From Pseudomonas mendocina (GTDB lineage Bacteria; Pseudomonadota; Gammaproteobacteria; Pseudomonadales; Pseudomonadaceae), in the NCBI GenBank assembly GCA_037482215.1, contig CP148074.1:868001-932000 (forward strand): a stretch of 64,000 bases of DNA. Reading direction: 5' to 3'. This document shows positions 15,291-25,238 of this stretch, piece by piece; positions within the stretch are counted from its first letter, which is position 1, and each line of letters opens with the position of its first letter. The position numbers and the translations under genes are program-made. The notes beneath the pieces were generated by a model. It saw nothing but the letters and a program-made list of their open reading frames with translations. It was not told the origin of the DNA and searched no databases.

Positions 15291-17180
15291 ATGCCACAGC
15301 CGATTCGCCTCAAAGACCACGAAAAGGATGCACTGCTGATCCGCAAGCGCGCGATCGTCGGGGCCGGCATCGTGCTTTTGCTGACGATGGTGTTGTTGGC
15401 CAGGATGTATTACCTGCAAGTGGTGCAGTACGACTACCACACCACGCTGGCAGAGAATAACCGCATCCATGTGCAGCCAATTCCGCCCAGTCGCGGGCTG
15501 ATTTTTGACCGCAATGGCGTGATTATCGCCGACAACCGCCCGAGTTTCAGCTTGACGCTGACCCGTGAGCGGGCCGGTGACTGGCATCATGTGCTGGACG
15601 TGATTGTTGAAGTGCTGGAGCTGGGGGCGGAAGACCGCGCTTTGTTCGAGCGTCGGGTCAAGCAGGGGCGTCGTCCCTTTGAGCCTGTTCCTGTGCTGTT
15701 TGAACTGACGGAAGAACAGATTGCCCGGATTGCGGTAAACCAATTCCGTTTGCCGGGTGTCGAGGTGGCCGCACAGCTGGTGCGGCATTATCCGTTGCGT
15801 GAGCATTTTGCCCATTCCGTTGGCTACGTCGGGCGGATCAACGAGAAAGAACTAAAAGAGCTAGATGCCGTTGAATACAGCGGCACCCACCATATCGGCA
15901 AAACCGGTATTGAACGTTTCTACGAAGCTGAGCTGCATGGGCAGGTCGGTTATGAGGAAGTCGAGACTAACGCCCGTGGTCGGGTTCTGCGGGTGCTCAA
16001 TCGTACAGAGCCTAAGTCTGGTAAAGATATTACCCTGACCTTGGATGTACGTTTGCAGGAGGCAGCCGAAGCGGCTTTGGGCGGGCGTCGCGGTGCTATT
16101 GTCGCCATTCAGCCACAAACCGGTGAGGTTTTGGCGATGGTCAGCCAGCCGAGTTTCGATCCCAATCCCTTTGTCACGGGGATCGGTTTCAAGGCTTATG
16201 CTGACCTGCGTGATTCCATTGACCGCCCGTTGTACAACCGTGTGCTACGGGGGCTGTACCCGCCAGGCTCAACCATTAAAGCCATGGTGGCTGTTGCAGG
16301 CCTGGATGCGGGCATTGTAACGCCGCAAACCCGCGTGTTTGACCCTGGTTACTTCCAGTTGCCCAACAACACCCACAAGTACCGTAACTGGAACCGATCT
16401 GGTGACGGCTGGGTGGATATGGACTTAGCCATTGCCCGCTCCAATGACACCTACTTCTATTCCCTAGCTCATAAAATGGGCATTGATCGCCTTCACGACT
16501 ACATGAGTCGTTTCGGCTTTGGTCAGCGGGTTGCGTTGGATATGTTTGAAGAAACCGGTGGTCTCATGCCATCCCGTGACTGGAAGCGGGCTCGTTACCG
16601 CCAGGCATGGTTCCCCGGCGAAACCGTCATCCTTGGGATTGGTCAGGGCTATATGCAGGCTACCCCTTTACAGCTAGCTCAGGCCACTGCGCTTTTGGCT
16701 ACAGGCGGCAAGTGGATTCGTCCCCATCTGGCCAAGGATATTCAGGGTGAGAAACCTGTAGACCCGAATCCGATGCCAGATATTGTGCTGCGCGACCCAT
16801 CCTTCTGGAACTATGGCCGTAAAGGTATGGAGTCTGTGGTGCATGGGGCGCGTGGTACGGCGCGCAAAGTCGGTGACTCGGCTGTCTACCGAATGGCAGG
16901 TAAGAGTGGTACGGCTCAAGTCGTGGCCATTAAACAGGGCGAGAAGTACGACCGGAATAAACTGGCTGAGCGCCATCGCGACCATGCGTTGTTCGTTGCC
17001 TTTGCGCCTTTCGATAACCCCCAGATCGCCGTTGCTGTGATGGTTGAGAACGGCGAGTCCGGCTCTGGTGTGGCCGGGCCCGTGGCTAAGCAGGTGATGG
17101 ATGCCTGGTTGCTGGATGAAAACGGTCAACTCAAGCCTGAGTTCGCTCCCCCTGTCGAACCTGGAGTGACCCAGCCATGA
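15291..17180 (+). CDS. mrdA: Penicillin-binding protein 2, elongasome transpeptidase
   Basis: A 629-residue class B PBP (also called pbpA in Pseudomonas). One N-terminal membrane segment (about 20-45) anchors a pedestal domain and a transpeptidase domain. The active-site motifs are S327-T-I-K330 in PPGSTIKAMVAV, SND at 384-386 and KSGT at 538-541. It cross-links peptidoglycan during rod elongation in complex with RodA and is the target of mecillinam. The stop overlaps the rodA start by four bases, consistent with the PBP2-RodA pair being made together. Confidence 0.98.
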   Translation: MPQPIRLKDHEKDALLIRKRAIVGAGIVLLLTMVLLARMYYLQVVQYDYHTTLAENNRIHVQPIPPSRGLIFDRNGVIIADNRPSFSLTLTRERAGDWHHVLDVIVEVLELGAEDRALFERRVKQGRRPFEPVPVLFELTEEQIARIAVNQFRLPGVEVAAQLVRHYPLREHFAHSVGYVGRINEKELKELDAVEYSGTHHIGKTGIERFYEAELHGQVGYEEVETNARGRVLRVLNRTEPKSGKDITLTLDVRLQEAAEAALGGRRGAIVAIQPQTGEVLAMVSQPSFDPNPFVTGIGFKAYADLRDSIDRPLYNRVLRGLYPPGSTIKAMVAVAGLDAGIVTPQTRVFDPGYFQLPNNTHKYRNWNRSGDGWVDMDLAIARSNDTYFYSLAHKMGIDRLHDYMSRFGFGQRVALDMFEETGGLMPSRDWKRARYRQAWFPGETVILGIGQGYMQATPLQLAQATALLATGGKWIRPHLAKDIQGEKPVDPNPMPDIVLRDPSFWNYGRKGMESVVHGARGTARKVGDSAVYRMAGKSGTAQVVAIKQGEKYDRNKLAERHRDHALFVAFAPFDNPQIAVAVMVENGESGSGVAGPVAKQVMDAWLLDENGQLKPEFAPPVEPGVTQP

Positions 17181-18322
17181 GCAATAATTTCGACCGCAAT
17201 CTTTCCAATGAAGACTTGGTACGCCGCCGGGCTACTCTGCTGCAGCGGTTGCACATTGACGGCATCCTCATGCTGCTGCTGATCATCTTGGCTGTCGGAA
17301 GCTTGCTGGTGCTGTATTCAGCCAGTGGTAAGAATCTTGATCTGGTGATGAAGCAGGCAAGTTCGTTTGGCCTTGGTTTAGTCGGCATGCTCATCATCGC
17401 CCAGTTTGAGCCGCGCTTTATGGCTCGGTGGGTGCCTCTCGCTTACGGGGTGGGGGTTGCGTTGTTGATTGTGGTGGATGTGATGGGCCACAACGCCATG
17501 GGGGCGACGCGCTGGATCAATATCCCCGGCGTGATCCGCTTCCAGCCCTCGGAGTTCATGAAGATCATCATGCCAGCGACCATCGCTTGGTATTTATCCA
17601 ACCGTAGCCTGCCACCGCGTCTTAAGCACCTGTGTGTGGCCGTGGCCATGATTATCACGCCATTTGTGCTGATTCTCATGCAGCCCGACCTCGGCACCTC
17701 GCTGCTGATTTTAGCTTCTGGCGGTTTTGTGCTGTTCATCGGTGGGTTGCAGTGGCGTTGGGTTGTTGGGGCGGTCGCTGCAGTGGTGCCGATTGCCATT
17801 GGCATGTGGTTCTTTGTGATGCACCAGTATCAGAAGCAGCGGGTGCTGACTTTCCTTAACCCGGAGAGCGATCCGCTGGGCAGCGGCTGGAACATCATTC
17901 AGTCCAAGGCGGCCATCGGTTCTGGCGGTGTAATGGGTAAGGGCTGGTTGCTCGGGACTCAGTCTCACCTCGACTTTTTGCCCGAGAGCCATACCGACTT
18001 TATTATTGCGGTTCTGGCTGAGGAGTTTGGCTTAGTAGGCGTCTGTTTGTTACTGCTGGTGTACCTGCTGTTGATTGCCCGGGGGCTGGTGATTACCGTG
18101 CAAGCACAGACGCTGTTCGGTAAGCTGCTCGCCGGAGCACTTACCATGACCTTCTTTGTCTATGTGTTCGTCAATATCGGCATGGTCAGTGGCCTGTTGC
18201 CGGTGGTTGGAGTGCCGCTTCCCTTTATCAGCTATGGCGGTACTTCGCTGATTACGTTATTGGCAGGCTTTGGAATTTTGATGTCCATCCACACACATCG
18301 TAAGTGGATGACACAGTCTTGA
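17177..18322 (+). CDS. rodA: SEDS peptidoglycan glycosyltransferase RodA
   Basis: A 381-residue polytopic SEDS protein with about ten membrane segments. It polymerises lipid II as partner of PBP2. Conserved stretches include MGATRWINIPGVIRFQPSEFMKI, GSGWNIIQSKAAIGSGG and the C-terminal GLLPVVGVPLPFISYGG. An ATG at 17177 overlaps the mrdA stop. The next gene, sltB1, starts within about 20 bases of the rodA stop, so the run mrdA-rodA-sltB1-rlpA is tightly packed. Confidence 0.98.
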   Translation: MSNNFDRNLSNEDLVRRRATLLQRLHIDGILMLLLIILAVGSLLVLYSASGKNLDLVMKQASSFGLGLVGMLIIAQFEPRFMARWVPLAYGVGVALLIVVDVMGHNAMGATRWINIPGVIRFQPSEFMKIIMPATIAWYLSNRSLPPRLKHLCVAVAMIITPFVLILMQPDLGTSLLILASGGFVLFIGGLQWRWVVGAVAAVVPIAIGMWFFVMHQYQKQRVLTFLNPESDPLGSGWNIIQSKAAIGSGGVMGKGWLLGTQSHLDFLPESHTDFIIAVLAEEFGLVGVCLLLLVYLLLIARGLVITVQAQTLFGKLLAGALTMTFFVYVFVNIGMVSGLLPVVGVPLPFISYGGTSLITLLAGFGILMSIHTHRKWMTQS

Positions 18323-18339
18323 TTGGGGTTAGTAGATCA

Positions 18340-19350
18340 ATGCAAAACATGCGCGGTTGGATAGGACGTACAGCACCCTGGTTGATGTTGGCGGGGGTGT
18401 GCGCAGCAGTTCAGCCGGTAAGCGCCGGGGACTATGACAAGGCTCCGCTGACAACCGAATTTGTCAGTGAAATGTCCCGTGATTACGGATTTGCCGCCGA
18501 ACAGCTCGAGCAGCTGTTTACCAAAGTTGAGCGCAAACAGGCGATTCTGGATGCCATCTCTCGTCCAGCCGAGAAGGTTAAACCCTGGAAAGACTATCGT
18601 CCGATCTTTATTACCGATGCCCGTATCAAACGCGGCGTGGAGTTCTGGAAGAACAACGAAGCGGCCCTGAGTCGTGCTGAGACCGAATACGGCGTGCCTG
18701 CCCAATTCATTGTGGCCATCATCGGTGTTGAGACCATGTACGGTGGTAATACCGGCAGCTACCGGGTGATGGATGCACTTTCTACCTTGGCTTTCGATTA
18801 TCCGCCGCGCGCACCGTTCTTTCGTAAGGAGCTGCGAGAGTTTCTCCTGCTGACGCGTGAGGAGCAGGTCGATCCGTTGTCGCTGACCGGCTCATACGCA
18901 GGTGCCATGGGACTGCCGCAATTTATGCCGAGCAGCTTCCGTGCATACGCAGTTGATTTTGACGGCGATGGCCATATCAATATCTGGAACAACCCGACGG
19001 ATGCTATTGGCAGTGTTGCCAACTACTTCAAAGTGCATGGCTGGCTGCCGGGCGAAGCCGTGGCTAAAGTTGCTGCTGTCAGCGGCGAGCGCGTCGACGA
19101 GGGCCTGAGTCCGGCTCTGGACCCAGTGAAGAATGTTGGTGAGTTGCGTGAGCTGGGCTGGAATACAGCAGAGCCGCTCAGTGATGACATGCCTGTAACG
19201 GCGTTCCGCTTGGAAGGAGCTCAAGGTGCTGAGTACTGGCTGGGCTTGCCTAACTTTTTTGTGATCACCCGCTACAATCGCAGTGTCATGTATGCGATGG
19301 CGGTCAATCAGCTGGCGGAACTGCTGGTTGAGGCCCGGGGTAATAATTAA
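18340..19350 (+). CDS. sltB1: MltB-family lytic transglycosylase (SltB1)
   Basis: A 336-residue family-3 lytic transglycosylase that cleaves glycan strands to 1,6-anhydro-MurNAc ends. A Sec signal ends near VSAGDY. The catalytic Glu131 lies in IIGVETMYGGNTG, followed by YAGAMGLPQFMPSSF and FDGDGHINIW, all standard for MltB. I choose the ATG at 18340, after the rodA stop; upstream in-frame starts overlap rodA. The predicted signal lacks a lipobox cysteine at its end, in line with SltB1 being the soluble member. The location beside rodA and rlpA matches P. aeruginosa sltB1. Confidence 0.93.
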   Translation: MQNMRGWIGRTAPWLMLAGVCAAVQPVSAGDYDKAPLTTEFVSEMSRDYGFAAEQLEQLFTKVERKQAILDAISRPAEKVKPWKDYRPIFITDARIKRGVEFWKNNEAALSRAETEYGVPAQFIVAIIGVETMYGGNTGSYRVMDALSTLAFDYPPRAPFFRKELREFLLLTREEQVDPLSLTGSYAGAMGLPQFMPSSFRAYAVDFDGDGHINIWNNPTDAIGSVANYFKVHGWLPGEAVAKVAAVSGERVDEGLSPALDPVKNVGELRELGWNTAEPLSDDMPVTAFRLEGAQGAEYWLGLPNFFVITRYNRSVMYAMAVNQLAELLVEARGNN

Positions 19351-20360
19351 TGAGTAAGTTGCCATTCAAATTGGCCGTGTGCGGTAGCTTGGCACTGATG
19401 CTAATCAGCTGCTCATCGCCAAAGCCAAAAACCGTACAGCCGGTGCAGCAGGGTGGCGGCATTTCTGGGCCTTCTGATTTTGATCGTCCGCATAAGGATG
19501 GTGCCCCGTGGTGGGATGTGGATGTATCGAAAATTCCAGATGCCGTCCCTATGCCGCATTACGGCCCTGTAAAGGCAAGCCCGTATACAGTATTTGGTAA
19601 ACAGTACTATCCCATCTCCGATGCTCGGCGCTACGTCGCTGTGGGTCCGGCCTCTTGGTATGGCACCAAGTTCCATGGCCAGGCTACCGCCAATGGCGAA
19701 ACTTACGATTTGTATGGAATGACCGCTGCACACAAAACACTGCCTCTGCCGAGTTATGTACGGGTGACCAACCTGGAAAACGGCAAAACGGCCATTCTGC
19801 GTGTGAATGACCGTGGGCCGTTCTATTCGGACCGGATTATTGATCTGTCCTTTGCTGCTGCGAAGAAGCTTGGTTATGCCGAAAGCGGTACCGCACGGGT
19901 GAAGGTAGAAGGGATCGATCCGAGTGAGTGGTGGGCTCAACAGGGTCAGCCGGTGCCAATGGTTCTGGCTGCACCAAAGTCGACCCAGACAAGCACTGTT
20001 GCACAGGTCACGCCACAGCCAATCAGTCAACCGCTGGAAACTTACACTCCACCGGTGCAGCAACATGCAGCGGCCGTATTACCAGTCCAGATCGACTCAA
20101 AAAAAAACGATTCACTCGGAGCGTCTGGCCTGTATCTCCAAGTGGCAGCCTTCGCCAATCCGGACGCTGCGGAGCTCCTGAAAGCCAAACTGAGCGGGAC
20201 GGTGAGTGCCCCGGTGTTCGTCAGCTCAGTGGTGCGAAACCAGCAGATTTTGCACCGGGTTCGCATGGGGCCGGTGAGCAGCCAAAGCGAGGCTGAGCGT
20301 CTGCAAAGCAGTGTGAGGTTGGCCAATCTTGGGGAGCCCAAGTTGGTTAAACCGGATTAA
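19350..20360 (+). CDS. rlpA: Septal/denuded-glycan lytic transglycosylase RlpA
   Basis: A 336-residue lipoprotein (LISC, Cys21). It has a double-psi beta-barrel domain (about 95-185: SWYGTKFHGQATANGETYD, RVNDRGPF), a Pro/Gln-rich linker and a C-terminal SPOR domain (about 250-335) that binds denuded glycan. The residues matching the catalytic Glu and His of P. aeruginosa RlpA are Glu117 and His128. The ATG overlaps the sltB1 stop (TAATG). The linker contains a run of nine A at 20099-20107, discussed as a possible slippage site. Confidence 0.96.
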   Translation: MSKLPFKLAVCGSLALMLISCSSPKPKTVQPVQQGGGISGPSDFDRPHKDGAPWWDVDVSKIPDAVPMPHYGPVKASPYTVFGKQYYPISDARRYVAVGPASWYGTKFHGQATANGETYDLYGMTAAHKTLPLPSYVRVTNLENGKTAILRVNDRGPFYSDRIIDLSFAAAKKLGYAESGTARVKVEGIDPSEWWAQQGQPVPMVLAAPKSTQTSTVAQVTPQPISQPLETYTPPVQQHAAAVLPVQIDSKKNDSLGASGLYLQVAAFANPDAAELLKAKLSGTVSAPVFVSSVVRNQQILHRVRMGPVSSQSEAERLQSSVRLANLGEPKLVKPD

Positions 20361-20475
20361 TGGCACTTATTTGATATCAGCTGGACTAAACAGCAAAGCA
20401 GGTCTGCCCTTAGGGAGATCTGTTTGAAATACGAAATCTTGTGGATCGTTCCACCCAAGCAAACCAGAGAAGCGG

Positions 20476-21651
20476 ATGAAAATCACCAGTTTTGCCAAGC
20501 GCATTGTTTTATCAATCGGTCTGCTCAGTGCGGCTACTGCCTGGGCTGACCAGCAAGTGGTCCCGGCTGCCCCGCAACTGGCTGCCAAATCCTATGTACT
20601 GATGGATGCCGCCACCGGTAATGTTCTGGTCGAAAACAATGGTGACCAGCGCCTGCCGCCAGCAAGCTTGACCAAGTTGATGACGGCTTACATCGCTACT
20701 CTGGAAATCCGTAAGGGCAAAATCAGCGAACAAGACATGGTGCCTATCAGTGAGCACGCCTGGCGCACGGGTGGCGCTGCGTCTGGCGGTTCAACCATGT
20801 TTCTGCCCCTTAACAGCGAAGCCAAAGTGGGCGACCTGCTGCACGGTGTAATTATCCAGTCTGGTAATGACGCCAGTATTGCGCTCGCTGAGTACATCGC
20901 AGGCAGCGAAGACGCTTTTGCTGACATGATGAACGAGACCGCGAAAAGGCTTGGCATGGTCAACAGCCACTTTATGAACGCGACTGGTCTGCCCAATCCT
21001 GAGCACTACTCCAGTGCCCATGACATGGCGATCTTGGCCCGCGCTATCATCAATGAAGACCAAGAACACTACGCGATCTACGCACAGAAAGAATTTGTCT
21101 GGAACAACATTAAGCAAGGCAACCGCAACCTGCTGTTGTGGCGCGACAAGACCGTTGATGGTCTGAAAACTGGCCATACAGCCGAAGCTGGTTATTGCTT
21201 GGTGGCTTCAGCTGTTCGCGATGGCGCTCGGATGATTACTGCCGTATTTGGTACGGCCAGCGAATCTGCTCGTGCCGCTGAGACACAGAAGCTGCTGACC
21301 TACGGTTTCCGTTTCTTTGAGTCCCGTACTTTCTACAAGCAAGGTGTTGAGCTTGCTCAAGCGCCGGTTTGGAAAGGTGCTGAGAGCCAGGTTAAAGCCG
21401 GCTTGGCACAAGACCTGAGCCTGACCCTGCCGAAGGGGCAGTTGGACAAGCTGCAAGCTAGCATGGTCCTCAATCCTCAACTAATCGCACCCATCGCCCA
21501 GGGCGATGTGATTGGTAAAGTTGAAGTAAAATTGGGTGATGAGGTGGTACACACTGCCGATCTGATTGCTATCAATGCTGTTGAAGAGGGTGGTTTCTTC
21601 CGTCGCGTTTGGGATGGTATTCGCCTATTCTTCTACGGACTGTTCAACTGA
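20476..21651 (+). CDS. dacC: D-alanyl-D-alanine carboxypeptidase (PBP5/6 type)
   Basis: A 391-residue class C PBP that trims the terminal D-Ala of pentapeptides. A Sec signal ends near AWADQ. Motifs are S64-L-T-K67 in PPASLTKLM, SGN at 129-131 and KTG at 231-233. A C-terminal beta domain and an amphipathic membrane-anchoring helix (RRVWDGIRLFFYGLFN) complete the family layout. It follows rlpA by about 115 bases and is followed by a strong hairpin. In P. aeruginosa the gene in this position is dacC, and the symbol is given on that basis. Confidence 0.95.
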   Translation: MKITSFAKRIVLSIGLLSAATAWADQQVVPAAPQLAAKSYVLMDAATGNVLVENNGDQRLPPASLTKLMTAYIATLEIRKGKISEQDMVPISEHAWRTGGAASGGSTMFLPLNSEAKVGDLLHGVIIQSGNDASIALAEYIAGSEDAFADMMNETAKRLGMVNSHFMNATGLPNPEHYSSAHDMAILARAIINEDQEHYAIYAQKEFVWNNIKQGNRNLLLWRDKTVDGLKTGHTAEAGYCLVASAVRDGARMITAVFGTASESARAAETQKLLTYGFRFFESRTFYKQGVELAQAPVWKGAESQVKAGLAQDLSLTLPKGQLDKLQASMVLNPQLIAPIAQGDVIGKVEVKLGDEVVHTADLIAINAVEEGGFFRRVWDGIRLFFYGLFN

Positions 21652-21660
21652 TTGACTTGC

Positions 21661-21687
21661 CAGAACGCCCTGACGCAGGGCGTTCTG
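21661..21687 (+). terminator. Hairpin downstream of dacC
   Basis: An 11-base perfect GC-rich stem (CAGAACGCCCT and AGGGCGTTCTG) with a five-base loop starts about ten bases after the dacC stop. The T tract that follows is short (TTCT), so termination may be partial, allowing read-through into ybeD-lipB. Confidence 0.65.
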
Positions 21688-21718
21688 TTCTGGACGGGCC
21701 ATAAGCCCGCGGATTGCC

Positions 21719-21997
21719 ATGACAGATACTGACGTACAAGCTCCAAAAATCGAATTCCCTTGCGAGCGCTACCCAATCAAAGTGATTGGTGAGGCGGGCG
21801 AAGGGTTTTCTGACCTGATCATTGAGATCATGCACCGTCACGCACCGGGTTTCGATGAGACGACCCTGGTCAGCCGCGACAGCCGCAACGGTCGTTTCCT
21901 TTCCGTCCAAGTGCTGATCACTGCAACGGGTGTTGAACAACTGCAAGCCATCCATACTGATCTGCGTGCCACTGGTCGCGTTCATATGGTGCTGTGA
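21719..21997 (+). CDS. ybeD: DUF493 / YbeD-family protein
   Basis: A 92-residue UPF0250 protein with an ACT-like alpha/beta fold. Conserved points are [14 protein letters not shown] at the start and [16 protein letters not shown] in the middle. In enterobacteria and pseudomonads it lies between dacA/dacC and lipB, as here. A regulatory role tied to lipoate has been suggested from context, but no function is proven. Its stop overlaps the lipB start. Confidence 0.93.
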   Translation: MTDTDVQAPKIEFPCERYPIKVIGEAGEGFSDLIIEIMHRHAPGFDETTLVSRDSRNGRFLSVQVLITATGVEQLQAIHTDLRATGRVHMVL

Positions 21998-22668
21998 TGG
22001 ACCTTCCGCTCGGCTTCCGTGAGCTGGGCCAGGTTGATTACGAGCCCACCTGGCACGCAATGCAGCACTTCACCGATAACCGTGACGTGAATACGCCCGA
22101 TGAGGTGTGGCTGCTGGAACATGCCCCAGTGTTTACTCAAGGACAGGCAGGCAAAGCCGAGCATGTTCTGTTTCCTGGTGATATACCCGTTGTTCAGGTC
22201 GATCGTGGGGGGCAGGTGACTTATCACGGCCCCGGCCAATTGGTAGCTTACCTGCTGCTAGACGTGCGCCGCAGCGGTATTGGTGTGCGTGAGTTGGTGT
22301 CACGTATTGAGCGCAGTTTGATCGATCTGCTGGCCAGTTACGGAATTGAAGCCAACGCTAAACCAGACGCGCCCGGTGTGTATGTGAACGGCGCGAAAAT
22401 CGCCTCGCTGGGGCTGCGAATCCGTAACGGTCGTTCGTTTCACGGCTTGGCTCTGAACGTGGATATGGATTTGCAGCCGTTCCAGCGCATCAACCCCTGT
22501 GGTTATGCAGGAATGGCGATGACACAACTGGCTGACCTCACAACGGCTCCGGTTGATTTTTCTGAGGTGAGTGCTCGTCTGCGTGAGCAGTTGGTCAATC
22601 ACCTTGGCTATAGTAAACACGCGACCTTGCCCGGCGACATCGCTGAGCTGACAGGTGTACACGCCTAG
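21997..22668 (+). CDS. lipB: Octanoyl-[ACP]:protein octanoyltransferase
   Basis: A 223-residue enzyme that moves octanoate from acyl carrier protein to the lipoyl domains of 2-oxoacid dehydrogenases and GcvH. The substrate pocket motif [16 protein letters not shown], the lysine of GAKIASLG (Lys134) and the acyl-thioester cysteine of NPCGYAGM (Cys168) are all present. I take the ATG at 21997, which overlaps the ybeD stop; a GTG one codon earlier is possible. lipA follows, completing the de novo lipoate pathway. Confidence 0.96.
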   Translation: MDLPLGFRELGQVDYEPTWHAMQHFTDNRDVNTPDEVWLLEHAPVFTQGQAGKAEHVLFPGDIPVVQVDRGGQVTYHGPGQLVAYLLLDVRRSGIGVRELVSRIERSLIDLLASYGIEANAKPDAPGVYVNGAKIASLGLRIRNGRSFHGLALNVDMDLQPFQRINPCGYAGMAMTQLADLTTAPVDFSEVSARLREQLVNHLGYSKHATLPGDIAELTGVHA

Positions 22669-22778
22669 TTGCGCAGCAGCTTTACAGCAGTTAACGACGA
22701 ATAGTGCCGTACAACGGACGATTAGCCTGGGCCTGAACAGCGTGCCGCAGGCTGGATAAATTGAGGGTAGGTTGTTTT

Positions 22779-23759
22779 ATGAGCAGCACAGTGCAAACCC
22801 CCGGTAAACCGGCCAAAGTGGAAGTCGGCGTTAAGCTGCGCGGAGCCGAGAAGATGGCCCGTATTCCGGTGAAGATCATTCCGACGGAAGAGCTGCCGAA
22901 AAAGCCTGACTGGATTCGTGTCCGTATCCCGGTTTCCCCTGAGGTTGATCGCATCAAGCAGTTGTTGCGTAAGCACAAGCTGCACAGTGTTTGCGAAGAG
23001 GCCAGTTGCCCGAACTTGGGTGAGTGCTTCAGCGGTGGTACTGCCACTTTTATGATCATGGGTGATATCTGCACCCGTCGCTGCCCATTCTGTGACGTTG
23101 GTCATGGCCGTCCGAAGCCTCTGGATGTGGATGAGCCGACCAACTTGGCTATTGCCATTGCCGACCTACGCCTTAAGTATGTGGTGATCACTTCGGTCGA
23201 CCGTGACGACCTGCGCGATGGTGGCGCCCAACACTTTGCCGACTGCCTGCGTGAAATCCGCAAGCTGTCCCCGAACGTGCAGCTGGAAACCCTGGTGCCG
23301 GATTACCGTGGTCGTATGGACGTCGCTCTGGACATCACTGCCCAAGAGCCGCCAGATGTGTTCAACCACAACCTCGAAACAGTGCCTCGTTTGTATAAGG
23401 CTGCGCGTCCGGGGTCTGACTTCGAGTGGTCGCTGGACCTGCTGCAAAAGTTCAAGCAGCGAGTTCCCCATGTTCCGACCAAGTCCGGTCTGATGCTGGG
23501 ACTGGGCGAAACCGATGAAGAAGTGATTGAGGTCATGAAGCGCATGCGTGAGCACGACATCGACATGCTCACTCTTGGGCAGTATCTGCAGCCGTCCCGC
23601 AGCCACCTGCCGGTGCAACGCTTCGTTCATCCGGATACCTTTGCTTGGTTTGCGGAAGAAGGTGAAAAAATGGGCTTCAAGAACGTTGCATCTGGCCCGC
23701 TGGTTCGTTCCTCTTATCACGCTGACCAGCAAGCCCACGGCAATAAGGTCGGTAACTGA
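22779..23759 (+). CDS. lipA: Lipoyl synthase
   Basis: A 326-residue radical-SAM enzyme that inserts two sulfurs into the octanoyl chain. The auxiliary cluster cysteines are C72, C77 and C83 ([12 protein letters not shown]) and the radical-SAM cluster is C98-x3-C102-x2-C105 (CTRRCPFC). The C-terminal RSSYHADQ supplies the conserved serine ligand region. I choose the ATG at 22779; a TTG 18 bases upstream is in frame. A clear terminator follows at 23771. Confidence 0.97.
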   Translation: MSSTVQTPGKPAKVEVGVKLRGAEKMARIPVKIIPTEELPKKPDWIRVRIPVSPEVDRIKQLLRKHKLHSVCEEASCPNLGECFSGGTATFMIMGDICTRRCPFCDVGHGRPKPLDVDEPTNLAIAIADLRLKYVVITSVDRDDLRDGGAQHFADCLREIRKLSPNVQLETLVPDYRGRMDVALDITAQEPPDVFNHNLETVPRLYKAARPGSDFEWSLDLLQKFKQRVPHVPTKSGLMLGLGETDEEVIEVMKRMREHDIDMLTLGQYLQPSRSHLPVQRFVHPDTFAWFAEEGEKMGFKNVASGPLVRSSYHADQQAHGNKVGN

Positions 23760-23770
23760 CTACCGTTAGA

Positions 23771-23798
23771 ATGACCGCCACTGAGGCGGTCATTTTTT
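23771..23798 (+). terminator. Rho-independent terminator of lipA
   Basis: A 9-base perfect stem (ATGACCGCC / GGCGGTCAT) with loop ACTGA is followed by six T. It lies between the convergent lipA and PAS-transducer genes and sits about a dozen bases after the lipA stop. Confidence 0.88.
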
Positions 23799-23809
23799 GT
23801 GTTTCAGCC

Positions 23810-25126
23810 TTAGGTCTTGAGTTGGTTTGCAAATTGCCCAACGGCTTGTACGACCTGCTGTGCACCGTCTTGTATATCAATGATCACCTGGCCTGCTTGT
23901 CCGGCTAGCTCTAAGCCTTGTGACGCTTGCTGGCTACTGCTAGCCATGGCTTCAACGGCATTTTGCGCCAGTGTTTGGTTGCGTTGAACGACCTCAACAA
24001 TCTCTTCTGTTGCTTTGCTGGTGCGTGCCGCCAGTTGCCGGACTTCGTCTGCCACGACAGCAAAACCACGGCCCTGCTCACCAGCCCTGGCCGCCTCGAT
24101 AGCAGCGTTGAGTGCCAGTAAGTTGGTTTGATCAGCAATGCCATTGATGGTCTTGACCATGGCACTGATCAATTCGGACTGCTTACCCAGTGCCTCTATG
24201 CCTTCGGTGGCGCTCTGTACTTGTTCAGCGATAGCCTGCATGACTTTGAGCGTTTCGCTAATGACCTGAGCGCCCTGTTGGGCGGTGCTGTCGGTCTGTT
24301 GAGAGATGCCATAGGCCACTGTGGCCGCTTCAGCTACGGCCAGCTCCTGATTAATCTGGTCAGTGATCACCGTGGCGAATTTGACCACTTTATACAGCTC
24401 GCCATGGGGATTGTAGATTGGGTTATATGAGGCCTCTAGCCATACCACGCGTCCTAGGCTGTCCAAACGTTTGAAGCGGCTGCTGACGAACTCCCCACGT
24501 TTAAGTTGTTCCCAGAAGCTTTGGTAAGACGAAGAGTTATATTCCTCCGGCTCACAGAACATGCGATGGTGCTTGCCCTGAATCTGCTCGAGACGATAGC
24601 CCATGCTGTTTAGGAAGCGCTCGTTGGCTGTCAGCACATTACCTGACAGGTCAAACTCAATAACTGCAGTCGAGCGCAGCAGGGCTTGGATAATGCTTTC
24701 ATGTTCCCGGGAGGTTTCGATTGTTCGGGTCAGGTTGACCGCACACATGGTCATGCGCAGCATTTGACCCTGACTATCCAGTACCGGTTGCCAAATGCAG
24801 CGCAGCCAAGCCTCATGCCCCTTGGCATCAAGCAGGCGGAAAGCACCGCAGAAGTGTTCTTTGTTTTGGAGTGCTCGGCGGAATTTCGGGTAGTTGGGTT
24901 CGTTGTGGAAGGCTGGCGCAAACAGTTGCTCGATGTCTTTGCGCAGCAGATCGCCCTCGCGATAGCCCAGTTCACGCAGGAAGTTTTCATTGACCATTTG
25001 CACCCGACCCTGAGCATCCAGCTCAAGAACGAGCATTTCAGAATAAACAGAGTCGCTTACCTGACGGAGCTGAGTGTATGCCTCTCGGAGATCCGCGAGT
25101 TCCTTGCGTAAGCTCTTGTTAAACAT
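23810..25126 (-). CDS. Soluble two-PAS methyl-accepting transducer, BdlA-like
   Basis: A 438-residue chemotaxis-type signalling protein without any membrane segment. Two PAS domains occupy about residues 25-140 and 145-260 ([21 protein letters not shown], with [11 protein letters not shown] typical of this PAS class). The cytoplasmic signalling hairpin follows with the tip [20 protein letters not shown] and [14 protein letters not shown]. The layout matches P. aeruginosa BdlA (biofilm dispersal) and aerotaxis-type receptors. I use the ATG at 25126 with AGGAAG upstream; the frame is open to 25204. No che genes are adjacent. Oxygen or redox sensing is plausible but no cofactor residue was identified. 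Confidence 0.85.
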   Translation of the reverse strand: MFNKSLRKELADLREAYTQLRQVSDSVYSEMLVLELDAQGRVQMVNENFLRELGYREGDLLRKDIEQLFAPAFHNEPNYPKFRRALQNKEHFCGAFRLLDAKGHEAWLRCIWQPVLDSQGQMLRMTMCAVNLTRTIETSREHESIIQALLRSTAVIEFDLSGNVLTANERFLNSMGYRLEQIQGKHHRMFCEPEEYNSSSYQSFWEQLKRGEFVSSRFKRLDSLGRVVWLEASYNPIYNPHGELYKVVKFATVITDQINQELAVAEAATVAYGISQQTDSTAQQGAQVISETLKVMQAIAEQVQSATEGIEALGKQSELISAMVKTINGIADQTNLLALNAAIEAARAGEQGRGFAVVADEVRQLAARTSKATEEIVEVVQRNQTLAQNAVEAMASSSQQASQGLELAGQAGQVIIDIQDGAQQVVQAVGQFANQLKT

Positions 25127-25238
25127 TTCTACTTCCTGCAGTTGTACGTCACTGATATAGCGCCAGGCCCAGTCTGCTGGTGGCGCTTTATCAGTATCGT
25201 ACAAAAGTACGAAATGTTTAGCTGATTCTATAAACTAC

